Source of the DNA: Polaribacter atrinae
GTDB lineage: Bacteria; Bacteroidota; Bacteroidia; Flavobacteriales; Flavobacteriaceae
Direction of reading: 5' to 3'
DNA length: 64,000 nt
Assembly: GCF_038023995.1 (NCBI RefSeq)
Contig: NZ_CP150660.1
Coordinates: forward strand, 2,726,501 to 2,790,500
The stretch's first letter is position 1. Every line of letters starts with the position of its first letter. The translations under genes were made by a program, and so were the position numbers. Under the pieces are notes generated by a model that was given only the letters and a program-made list of their open reading frames with translations, searched no databases and was not told the origin of the DNA. This document shows positions 43,282-50,579 of this stretch, piece after piece.

Positions 43282-44241
43282 TTAAAGGCTAAAAGTAGCA
43301 CGTTGTAAACGGTCGTTAATAGATTTTCCTAAACCAAATTCTGGAAATCGTTCTGCAATAATTACATCCAATTTTTTACTGTCTAATTCGTGTAAAGAAT
43401 CGTATAATTTTGATGCAGCTTCGTGCATAGATCCTTTTTCTGATAAAATAATTTCTGTTAGAGAAACATCATTCAAAGAATTTTTAAAAGGTAATACACC
43501 AATTTTTTTGCCTTCATGCTTTTTTACCTCACTGGCAATATCATCAACCAAAAAAGTACGAGTAGCAGGTGCATAATGTCTAGCCAACATTCCTGGAGCA
43601 TCCGGACTTATTTCTTCTTTATTTTTAATGTTAATTGTACCAACAACAGCTTCAATATCTTCTAAAGCCAACGCTCCTAATCTGTAAATAATAGGTTCAT
43701 CATCTATAAAACCAATAATGGTAGATTCAATGCCGTTTGTACAAGCCCCACCATCTAAAACTTGCTGAATATCATTCTTAAAATAGCGTTCTACATGTGT
43801 TGGTTTTGTTGGGCTAATGCTTCCAAAAGGATTCGCACTTGGTGCTGCTAAAGGAAAAGGGAGTTGTCTTAATAACTCTAAAGTTACAGGGTGATTCGGT
43901 ACACGAACCGCAACGGTATCTTTACCGGCAGTAATAATATCAGGAATATTTTTGTTCTTTTTTAAAACCAATGTCATAGAACCAGGCCAAAAAGCAGCCG
44001 CTAATAATTTTGCTTTTTCAGGGACATGAGTTACAATTCCGTCTAAAGAATCTACAGAAGGAATGTGTACAATTAAAGGGTTAAAAAACGGACGTTTCTT
44101 AGTTGAAAAAATACTTTTTATCGCTTTTTCGCTAAAAATATTTCCGGCTAAACCATAAACAGTTTCTGTTGGTATGGCAACCAACTCTTCATTGGTTAAT
44201 AGCTGTATGGCTTTTTGTATGTCTTTAGAAATGATGCTCAT
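43282..44241 (-). CDS. L-threonylcarbamoyladenylate synthase (Sua5/YrdC type)
   Basis: This 319-residue protein makes threonylcarbamoyl-AMP for the t6A37 modification of ANN-decoding tRNAs. The YrdC domain has LVAIPTETVYGLAGNIFSEKAI, KRPFFNPLIVHI, FWPGSMTLVLKKNKNIPD, TVAVRVPNHPVTLELLRQLPFPLAAPSANPFGSISPT and GIESTIIGF. A C-terminal Sua5 domain begins after SPDAPGMLARHYAPAT. The two-domain length is that of Sua5 rather than short TsaC. It precedes the RluA-family gene by 17 bases, so the two RNA-modification genes probably form an operon. Confidence 0.95.
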   Translation of the reverse strand: MSIISKDIQKAIQLLTNEELVAIPTETVYGLAGNIFSEKAIKSIFSTKKRPFFNPLIVHIPSVDSLDGIVTHVPEKAKLLAAAFWPGSMTLVLKKNKNIPDIITAGKDTVAVRVPNHPVTLELLRQLPFPLAAPSANPFGSISPTKPTHVERYFKNDIQQVLDGGACTNGIESTIIGFIDDEPIIYRLGALALEDIEAVVGTINIKNKEEISPDAPGMLARHYAPATRTFLVDDIASEVKKHEGKKIGVLPFKNSLNDVSLTEIILSEKGSMHEAASKLYDSLHELDSKKLDVIIAERFPEFGLGKSINDRLQRATFSL

Positions 44242-44260
44242 TGGTTATTCTTATAGATGG

Positions 44261-44268
44261 CAAATTTA
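44261..44268 (-). promoter_or_regulatory. -7 promoter box of the Sua5-type gene
   Basis: The minus strand reads TAAATTTG (exact TAnnTTTG), 19 bases upstream of the ATG. Confidence 0.5.
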
Positions 44269-44389
44269 AATATAAAATAGCAGAAATAGGTTTACTTAAT
44301 TTGATAAGAATAAAGTTGTGTCTTTTTTGTCATTTTAAGCTTATTTCTGACGAATTGTTAGGCTTTTTAACAGATTATTATTGATATTT

Positions 44390-44421
44390 TTGTTTAAATG
44401 AACGTGTGTTCAGTATCTTTG
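44390..44421 (+). promoter_or_regulatory. Promoter of the DUF134 gene with an internal palindrome (possible operator)
   Basis: TTG at 44390-44392 is followed by a 21-base spacer and TATCTTTG (44414-44421), an exact TAnnTTTG box 15 bases from the ATG. Inside the spacer lies the palindrome TGAAC-GTGT-GTTCA (44399-44412), placed where a bound repressor would block polymerase. The layout resembles TetR-type operators, but no TetR gene is present in the window. DUF134 autoregulation is the alternative. Confidence 0.6.
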
Positions 44422-44436
44422 CGTGAAATTTGAAAA

Positions 44437-44844
44437 ATGCCCAGGCCCAAAAAGAAAAGAAAAGTAGACAATCCGCCAAAAATGCTTGGTTTTAAGCCTT
44501 TTGGAATTCGGTTTTGTGATGCAGAACATGTTGTTATGCAATATGAAGAATATGAGGCTATTAAATTGGTTATTTATGATGGGCTATCGCATGACACCGC
44601 AGCAGAAAATATGGAGGTTTCTAGACCTACACTTACTAGAATTTACAATAGTGCCCTGCAAAAAATTGGTCAAGGATTTGTAGAAGGAAAGTCGATTGTT
44701 ATTAAAGGAGGTGATTTTGAATTTAATAAGGAATGGTTTAAATGTAAAACATGTTTCAAATTAATTGATGGTATTAAAGACCCTAATGTTTGTGTTGATT
44801 GTACTACTGATTTTAAAAATGAATTAATAAATTTAAATAATTAA
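44437..44844 (+). CDS. DUF134 (UPF0251) DNA-binding protein
   Basis: This 135-residue protein begins MPRPKKKRKV, and the DUF134 sigma-70-region-4-like helix-turn-helix follows (EEYEAIKLVIYDGLSHDTAAENMEVSRPTLTRIYNSALQKIG, about residues 38-79). The C-terminus has a four-Cys cluster, CKTC (x13) CVDC, which could bind zinc or an Fe-S cluster. Such proteins look like small metal- or redox-sensing regulators. Experimental function is not known to me. It is followed after 131 bases by the PLP-fold enzyme gene in the same direction. Confidence 0.88.
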   Translation: MPRPKKKRKVDNPPKMLGFKPFGIRFCDAEHVVMQYEEYEAIKLVIYDGLSHDTAAENMEVSRPTLTRIYNSALQKIGQGFVEGKSIVIKGGDFEFNKEWFKCKTCFKLIDGIKDPNVCVDCTTDFKNELINLNN

Positions 44845-44975
44845 ATAAGTTAGCGTATTTGCGCGTCATTATACACATTAAAATCGGTCTTTTAGTGTGA
44901 AAAATAGAGTTGAAACGTACAATATTCTTATCTAAAAAAAATATGCCTAAAAGCGCATTTTAAAGAAAATTACTT

Positions 44976-47048
44976 ATGACGAATAATATAGCTATAGAAG
45001 ATCAATATAAAAGAACTTCTTTGTTTGAAAAAGAAAATATCAATTACTTGGTTCATGTGTTAAAGCGATTTAATACAGTGCCTAAAATAAATAACATTAA
45101 CATTATTACTTCTAATACGGTGCCTAATGTTTTTAAAATTGTACCAAATAAATCGATTATAATTGGTGCTTTGTATTTAAGAAATCCTGTTTTAGCTTTG
45201 GTTTACTTAAGATACGGAATAGAGTGGCAACTTTGGTATAAAGCTTTAGAGGGCGAAAAAAAAGAAACTTCTTTATGTAATATTGCTGCCTTAGAAGTAA
45301 CTAGAATATTTTATAAATTATTACCTAAAGAAGATAAAGAAAAGTTAGACAATGTTGATCATTCTTTAATCAATTTGATAAAAGATAGTACTGCTTTAAA
45401 TGCAGAATCTTTATTGAAACATGAAGAATTAGAAGCTTTTCATGGGTTAAATACCGGACCTAAAGTATTTGAGAAATCTTGGAAAGCTATTGTTGATAAC
45501 CTTGCAAAACCTACGGAATATTTATTGATGGATGGTGGTGACCATAGGTTAAATATTGATGAAATAGATTTGCTAAATAAATATGGATGCAGGCCATTTC
45601 CAAGACCAGAAGCCTTTACGTTTGCTTCTTCTACGGCTACAAGTGTTTCTAATTTTGCTTTTGATAAAACAGACAAGGCTAGAAGCATTTTAATAAAAAA
45701 TAGTTTAAAAAATGGTTTTAAAGAAAGTGCCATTGAGTTTTCTGAATTATTGAAAAGTAATTTGAGAAAAATTTTTACTTTAAATGATGCTTGCGAAATT
45801 ATTTTTTCTCCTTCCGGAACAGATTCGTCACTTCAAATTGCAGCTATTAGTCAAATTGTTACCGACAAAGAAATTACACATATTTTAGTAGCTTCTGATG
45901 AAACGGGTAGTGGTGTTCCTGCAGCATTAAAAGGGTGTCATTTTGAGAATAATACTGCTTTAAATTATCCGGTTAAAAAAGGAGATAAAATGGAAGGTTT
46001 TAGGGATGTTGACCTTATTAAAATTCCGTTTAGGGATGAAAAAGGAACCTTAAAATCAACAGAAGAATTAGATGCAGAAGTATTTGCAGCCATTACTGAA
46101 ACTCATAAATTAGGCAAGCAAATTGTATTGCATGTTATGGATCATTCTAAATTAGGTTATCAATCTCCTAGTGTAAAAATGATGCAAGAAATAGATGCTC
46201 TTAAAGATGTATCATTACAAGTAATTATAGATGCAGCGCAGTTAAGGTTAGATCCTACAGACATACAGAATTATTTAAGTAGGGGATATATTGTTAGTAT
46301 TACAGGAAGTAAATACTTTACTGGACCTCCGTATTCTGGAGCATTAATTTTTCCGGAAAGTGTTAGTCAACAAATTACTTCAGCTAAAAAGAAGTTGCCA
46401 AAAGGGTTGAATATATATTTTAATCATTCAGATTGGCCAACATCATGGTTTTGTTCTAAAGACTTGTCTGACGGATTTAATTATGGCTCTTATATGCGTT
46501 GGAATGCTGCCATTGTAGAAATGGATAGGTATTATAAAACTCCTATTTTATATAGAAATATGGGAATTGAGATGTTTTGCAATTTTGTTGAAGACTCTAT
46601 AAATGAAGCTTCTTTTTTAGAGCCTGTTTATGGTGATGAACTTAAGGTAAAAACGTACAATAATGAGGAGTTTGGAATACGAAATATCCGTACTATTTTT
46701 CCTTTTTTCATTCTTAAAAATAAAGTAGCATTATCTGTTGATAACGTAAAAAAACTCTACACGCTTTTAAATTCTGATCTCTCTAATAAGTTTGAAGGAG
46801 CTTCTTTAGAAATTATAAGATTAGCAGCACAAAAATGCCATATTGGGCAAGCAGTAAACGTAAAGTTTGAAGATGATTTACAGAGTGCTGTTTTAAGAAT
46901 TAGCTTAGGAGCTAGAGTAATTTCTGAAAGTTGGGTAAATAGAGATATTAGTCTTTATTTTAGAAATATAGAAGCACAAATGAGTCAAATAACTGTAATT
47001 ATTAAAAAAATAGAATTAATTCTTAACGACCCCGAATTATTGAAATAG
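44976..47048 (+). CDS. Large PLP-dependent fold-type I enzyme of unrecognised family
   Basis: This is a 690-residue protein. Residues about 1-190 are an alpha-rich domain I do not recognise. From about residue 205 the sequence follows a PLP fold-type I enzyme: a phosphate-binding-type loop PSGTDSS (279-285), QVIIDAAQLRLDP with the cofactor-ring Asp419, and SITGSKYFTGPPYSG with the candidate Schiff-base Lys446. The Asp-Lys spacing of 27 residues fits aminotransferase class V-like or decarboxylase-like enzymes. It lacks the group II decarboxylase motifs I know, so the reaction is unknown. There is no signal peptide. It sits between DUF134 and, convergently, a HemG-like flavodoxin gene 6 bases away. 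Confidence 0.8.
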   Translation: MTNNIAIEDQYKRTSLFEKENINYLVHVLKRFNTVPKINNINIITSNTVPNVFKIVPNKSIIIGALYLRNPVLALVYLRYGIEWQLWYKALEGEKKETSLCNIAALEVTRIFYKLLPKEDKEKLDNVDHSLINLIKDSTALNAESLLKHEELEAFHGLNTGPKVFEKSWKAIVDNLAKPTEYLLMDGGDHRLNIDEIDLLNKYGCRPFPRPEAFTFASSTATSVSNFAFDKTDKARSILIKNSLKNGFKESAIEFSELLKSNLRKIFTLNDACEIIFSPSGTDSSLQIAAISQIVTDKEITHILVASDETGSGVPAALKGCHFENNTALNYPVKKGDKMEGFRDVDLIKIPFRDEKGTLKSTEELDAEVFAAITETHKLGKQIVLHVMDHSKLGYQSPSVKMMQEIDALKDVSLQVIIDAAQLRLDPTDIQNYLSRGYIVSITGSKYFTGPPYSGALIFPESVSQQITSAKKKLPKGLNIYFNHSDWPTSWFCSKDLSDGFNYGSYMRWNAAIVEMDRYYKTPILYRNMGIEMFCNFVEDSINEASFLEPVYGDELKVKTYNNEEFGIRNIRTIFPFFILKNKVALSVDNVKKLYTLLNSDLSNKFEGASLEIIRLAAQKCHIGQAVNVKFEDDLQSAVLRISLGARVISESWVNRDISLYFRNIEAQMSQITVIIKKIELILNDPELLK

Positions 47049-47054
47049 TTAAAT

Positions 47055-47621
47055 TTATATTTTGTGAAGAATAGGTGTGGGTTTATTACTTTTAAAACTC
47101 ACACTTATTTTTTTTCCAAAATCGTTTACTTTTTCCCAATTGGTAAACTCTATGGGGTCTTTAGAATTTGTTGGTCCATCTGTTAATTTCATGATTAATT
47201 TAATCATAATGCTGTCAATTATAGAGTATGATTTATAATCTAATTTACCAGCAAATACTTCTAAGAAATCAGGATTCCAATTTGTATCCTGTATGAATTT
47301 AATTAGATAAGGGTTTGTAGCAGTTGTGTTCTTATCTACTTTTCTTGCTACTAAATTAACTGAGAAGAAGGCTGTTTTTATTCCTTTAAGTTGCTCTTTG
47401 TTTTTTAAGATAAAGTCATAAATCTTTTTGTTATGTTTTCCGTATCTAATACTAGCACCAATTATTAGGGTATGAAATTCAGATACATGACCAATAAAAT
47501 TTTCAATTGAAAATAGTTCTGTTTTTATCTGTTCCTTCTTGAAATCAGCACTTAACTTTTCGCAAATTTTTTTAGTTTGTCCGTCTGTAGAGCAGTAAAT
47601 GATTCCAATTTTTCTTTTCAT
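47055..47621 (-). CDS. HemG-like flavodoxin-domain protein (menaquinone-dependent protoporphyrinogen IX dehydrogenase family)
   Basis: This 188-residue protein has a flavodoxin fold: KIGIIYCSTDGQTKKICEKL for FMN phosphate binding near residues 4-23, LIIGASIRYGKHNKKIYDFI, and a HemG-like end with SIMIKLIMKLTDGPTNSKDPIEFTNWEKVNDFGKKI. These match the HemG group, which oxidises protoporphyrinogen IX to protoporphyrin IX with quinone as acceptor in heme synthesis. Other heme genes are absent from the window. It is convergent with the PLP-enzyme gene. Confidence 0.87.
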   Translation of the reverse strand: MKRKIGIIYCSTDGQTKKICEKLSADFKKEQIKTELFSIENFIGHVSEFHTLIIGASIRYGKHNKKIYDFILKNKEQLKGIKTAFFSVNLVARKVDKNTTATNPYLIKFIQDTNWNPDFLEVFAGKLDYKSYSIIDSIMIKLIMKLTDGPTNSKDPIEFTNWEKVNDFGKKISVSFKSNKPTPILHKI

Positions 47622-47930
47622 AACATTATTTTGTCACTTCGTCTTGAATTATTCACGCTATACAACAAAACGTACCTGTTTTTTACAGCTACTAATTTAC
47701 AAAATTCAGTCTATTTTTTATCATTTTAAAGGTGTTTTATATTAATTTTATTATATAATTTTATGAATACAATGCCTTTAAATACATCTATTTTGTTGGT
47801 TGCTTTTTACTGTGGATGAAAATAGACTGAATTTTATAAATGATATGTTATGTTTTTGTTTAATAGTTGGTTACGTTTATGTAAAGGACTAGTTTTATTG
47901 TTTTTCATAAACGATAATACCTAAACAACT
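47622..47930. other. 309-base intergenic region with an inverted repeat
   Basis: No gene found between hemG-like and tyrS. It contains the long inverted repeat at 47701-47717/47819-47835 and a second 8-bp inverted repeat CGTTTATG (47874-47881) with CATAAACG (47906-47913) downstream of tyrS. No T run follows, so it is a doubtful terminator. Confidence 0.5.
47701..47835. repeat. Perfect 17-bp inverted repeat around a 101-base spacer
   Basis: The arms at 47701-47717 and 47819-47835 (core ATTCAGTCTATTTT and its complement) are identical in inverted orientation and extend outward to 22 of 23 matching bases. The spacer is A/T-rich and non-coding. It may be a MITE-like mobile remnant or a large RNA stem. 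No clear target-site duplication was seen. Confidence 0.55.
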
Positions 47931-49139
47931 TTATTTTATTAATTCGTAAAAGTTTCTTTTGCCTATCTTTATTTTCATACCTGGTCGTATTATAATTTCG
48001 TTATGAATTTCTTTGCTTTTTTTTAAGTCAATTTGAACCGCTCCACTTTCAATTAATCTTCGTATAGCAGATTTTGATAATCCTTTTTTTAATTGAACAC
48101 ATAAATCTATCAACTTAATAGTCTGGTTTACGTGTTGTATAGTATTCATTATTACAGGTTCAAACTCTTTATTTTCAATTTTTTTATTTTGAAATTGCTT
48201 TACAAAGTAGTCTTCTGCATCTTGTGCTAGTTTACTATTATGGTATTGTGTAATAATATTTTTAGCAATTATTTTTTTTATTTCCATTGGGTTTTCACCA
48301 TTTGTTAATCTGTTTTTAATAGTTTGTTTTTCGTTAAAAGAGAAATCGGTTGTTAAGTGTAAAAACTCTTCAATCAAACTATCAGGGATGGACATTGTTT
48401 TCCCAAACATATCTTTGGCATCATCTGTTAATCCTATAATGTTGTTTAGGGATTTACTCATTTTTTCTTTTCCATCAAGTCCTTTTAATAAAGGCATACA
48501 CATTACAATTTGTGGATTCATTTTAAAAGTTTCTTGTAATTTTCGTCCCATTGTACAATTAAAAAGTTGATCAGTTCCTCCCATTTCAATATCTGCTTTA
48601 ATTTCTACAGAGTCAAATGCTTGAAGAATTGGGTATACCAACTCGTGCATTGCAATAGGTGTATTTTCTGTAAACCGTTTGTTAAAGTCATTTCTATGCA
48701 TAAGTTGGGCAACTGTGACTTTTGATAATATCTGAATTACTTCTGTGAATGATAGTTTATCTAACCATTCAGAATTAAATACAATTTTAACTTTATCTAT
48801 GTCTATAATTTTAGATAATTGATTTATGTATGTTTCTGCGTTATGCTGAACTTCTTTTACTGATAATGGCTTTCTACTTTTGTTTTTTCCTGTAGGATCA
48901 CCAATTCTAGCAGTAAAATCTCCAACTAAGATGATGACTTGATGTCCTAAATCTTGAAATTCTTTGAGTTTTTTCAATACAACGGCGTGTCCCAAGTGTA
49001 AATCTGGGGCAGTTGGGTCAAAGCCAAGTTTAATAATTAGTTTTCGTTTCTGATTTTTAGCTTGTTCTAACTTTTCTTCCAACCCATTTTTTGGAAGAAT
49101 AATTTCTACGTTTTCTTTTAATCTATTTATTGTTTCCAT
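47931..49139 (-). CDS. tyrS: Tyrosyl-tRNA synthetase, TyrRZ-like
   Basis: This 402-residue class Ib synthetase charges tRNA-Tyr. It has IIKLGFDPTAPDLHLGHAVVLKKL with the HLGH version of the HIGH motif, VILVGDFTARIGDPTGKN, FDSVEIKADIEMGGTDQLFN and GKEKMSKSLNN (the KMSKS loop), followed by a C-terminal S4-like domain (LSKSAIRRLIESGAVQID). The KFGxDPTxPDLHLGH style belongs to the TyrZ group rather than the form I usually associate with the housekeeping enzyme of Flavobacteriia, so it may be a second copy. It is preceded by a leader peptide and terminator that appear to control its transcription by attenuation. Confidence 0.95.
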   Translation of the reverse strand: METINRLKENVEIILPKNGLEEKLEQAKNQKRKLIIKLGFDPTAPDLHLGHAVVLKKLKEFQDLGHQVIILVGDFTARIGDPTGKNKSRKPLSVKEVQHNAETYINQLSKIIDIDKVKIVFNSEWLDKLSFTEVIQILSKVTVAQLMHRNDFNKRFTENTPIAMHELVYPILQAFDSVEIKADIEMGGTDQLFNCTMGRKLQETFKMNPQIVMCMPLLKGLDGKEKMSKSLNNIIGLTDDAKDMFGKTMSIPDSLIEEFLHLTTDFSFNEKQTIKNRLTNGENPMEIKKIIAKNIITQYHNSKLAQDAEDYFVKQFQNKKIENKEFEPVIMNTIQHVNQTIKLIDLCVQLKKGLSKSAIRRLIESGAVQIDLKKSKEIHNEIIIRPGMKIKIGKRNFYELIK

Positions 49140-49150
49140 ATTTTTTAAAT

Positions 49151-49182
49151 AAAAAAAGCCCGAGCAAATGCTCGGGCTTTTT
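49151..49182 (-). terminator. tyrS: Intrinsic terminator in the tyrS leader (attenuator)
   Basis: On the minus strand a 14-base stem (49182-49169 with 49166-49153, core GCCCGAGCA) is followed by a run of seven T, 11 bases before the tyrS ATG. It lies upstream of the gene in its own direction, so it must regulate tyrS rather than end another gene. Its 5' arm can alternatively pair with TGCTCGG at 49245-49239 in the leader. Confidence 0.9.
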
Positions 49183-49205
49183 AGTTATGTTATAATTTAT
49201 AAGTA

Positions 49206-49310
49206 TCAGATATTATTTGAAGTATATACATAGCCATTCCGAGCAGATATTATTTTGTAATAATAAGTACTGAAATAAGGAAGGCGTAATATGTTGTTCA
49301 ATTTTTTCAT
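49206..49310 (-). CDS. Tyrosine-rich leader peptide controlling tyrS
   Basis: A 34-codon open frame starts at ATG 49310, five bases after the predicted transcription start, and ends at TGA 49208-49206. It begins MKKLNNILRLPY, continues FSTYYYK and ends GYVYTSNNI. Six of 34 residues are Tyr (12, 16, 17, 18, 27, 29), including three consecutive Tyr codons. The segment TGCTCGG (49245-49239, codons 22-24) lies just after the Tyr run. It is the exact complement of the 5' terminator arm (49175-49169). Ribosome stalling at the Tyr codons under low charged tRNA-Tyr would leave this segment free to form an antiterminator. The arrangement is the classical amino-acid attenuator. It is inferred from sequence only. 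Confidence 0.8.
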   Translation of the reverse strand: MKKLNNILRLPYFSTYYYKIISARNGYVYTSNNI

Positions 49311-49319
49311 TCTCTATTG

Positions 49320-49349
49320 CAAATGTAATTTTAAATTTTTATTCTGCAA
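49320..49349 (-). promoter_or_regulatory. tyrS: Promoter of the tyrS leader transcript
   Basis: On the minus strand TTG (49349-49347), then exactly 19 bases, then TACATTTG (49327-49320) match the Bacteroidota consensus TTG-N19-TAnnTTTG. Transcription should start near 49315, almost at the leader-peptide ATG. Confidence 0.75.
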
Positions 49350-49434
49350 TTTTTTTTGTAAGATAACTGTGTTTTAACTTGTACCTAAGGTTGTTGTGTT
49401 TCCGTACAGTAATTTTTATTTCACCGTAGATTTT

Positions 49435-49932
49435 TTATCCTCCACCATTTAATTGATTAATTAATGTTCCGTGCATAATTAAAAATGCTGGATAGTATGT
49501 GTATATAATTAATTCATTTAAATCAATCAATTCTTCTGGTTGTTTTATGATTTCACAACTTATTTCAAAAACTGAAAAATTGCCTTTAGTCTTTTTATAC
49601 TTTAGTAAATGAATTTTATTATCATCGTATAAGTTAAATTCCTGTTTAAAGCTATTTATCTTTAAGATGTATTTTTTTTCAAGTCCTTTTTGATTAATCG
49701 TAATTATACTATCGAGAAGCCAATTAAAATTGATTGAGCCAATCGTTTCTGAATTTTTAATTATAGAATATTGAAATTTTTCCCACCACTTATCTTTTGT
49801 TTTAAACTCAATAGAATCTCCTAAATAATTTATTTTTCCAATAGCGTTTGAATCAGATGTTAATTTGCAAATAGTCTTACCATTTTCATTAATTTCAAAA
49901 TAGTATTTGTTAAAGTCTGTTTTTATATTCAT
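49435..49932 (-). CDS. Hypothetical protein, possibly tubby-like/LURP-one-like fold
   Basis: This 165-residue protein has no signal peptide. It is made of regular beta-strands such as KYYFEINENGKTICKLTSDSNAIGKI and WEKFQYSIIKNSETIGSINFNW, with a C-terminal helix (ELIIYTYYPAFLIMHGTLI). The strand rhythm recalls tubby-like or scramblase-type beta-barrels with a central hydrophobic helix. I do not recognise a named family, and this is a fold guess. It lies upstream of the tyrS leader in the same direction. Confidence 0.6.
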   Translation of the reverse strand: MNIKTDFNKYYFEINENGKTICKLTSDSNAIGKINYLGDSIEFKTKDKWWEKFQYSIIKNSETIGSINFNWLLDSIITINQKGLEKKYILKINSFKQEFNLYDDNKIHLLKYKKTKGNFSVFEISCEIIKQPEELIDLNELIIYTYYPAFLIMHGTLINQLNGGG

Positions 49933-50212
49933 ATCATTGGTTTTACTATTTGAAGAAAATAATATGCAAAAGTTATAATTTTTCCTGATTATTTTTTGTT
50001 TTCCGAATTTGGGTTCAATGTTTCTACATGTTTATGTATCAATAATTTCGTGATTAAATAGTGAATTTAGTAGACAAAATATGAAGTACTAAATACCGTA
50101 GGAATTTTCCGAATAAATTAAAACCAATAATAAAATTTATTTGGTGTTGGTTGTAGTTATTTTTCAAGTGTTAAGCAATTTTTTTTCACATGATGTTTGT
50201 AACTGGCATTAT

Positions 50213-50532
50213 TCAGGATATATTAATTTCCATTCGTATGATGTCACTATTATAGTAATTTTGTGAAATTCCACCACCTCCAGAAAATGTCCCTTTGGAA
50301 TAATTTTTAAGTTTTGTCCTAACATTAGATATTACTTTAAAATTTAGCTGTTCATTAAAATGATTTTCATAAACAATTATTTGGTTCGGGACAAAATTGT
50401 ATTTAATTAATAATTGTTCATCCTCAGTGTTGAATTGATAATAAGGTTCACTATCTAACTTGTTGTCAGTTATACATCCTACAATAAAAATAAGTCCGAT
50501 ACTCAGAAGTAACAGTTTTATTTTTTTTTCAT
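50213..50532 (-). pseudogene. Small lipoprotein gene out of frame at a poly-A9 tract after the start codon
   Basis: An ATG at 50532-50530 is followed by nine A. Read directly it gives MKKK and a stop. One extra A would give MKKKIKLLLLSIGLIFIVGC, a normal lipoprotein leader. About 85 more codons are open (ITDNKLDSEPYYQ to IIRMEINIS) ending at TGA 50215-50213. The downstream frame has no alternative early start codon. The frame is clean, so the gene is either freshly broken, phase-variable by slippage in the A9 run, rescued by transcriptional slippage, or mis-sequenced. Family unknown. Confidence 0.6.
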
Positions 50533-50579
50533 AATTGAAATCTTTAGTTTGTTAATGTGTATTACGTTAGCTTGTTTAG

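Noticed and set aside
44863..44975. Riboswitch or leader before the PLP-enzyme gene
   Set aside because: The region has no stable hairpin with T run and no coherent small frame. Nothing beyond A/T-rich sequence.
44976..47048. Tyrosine decarboxylase next to tyrS, as in lactic acid bacteria
   Set aside because: The PLP enzyme lacks the group II decarboxylase motifs around the Schiff-base lysine. The genes are also on opposite strands with hemG-like between them.
47874..47913. CGTTTATG/CATAAACG inverted repeat as a tyrS terminator
   Set aside because: Only 8 bp with a 24-base loop and no T run on the tyrS strand.
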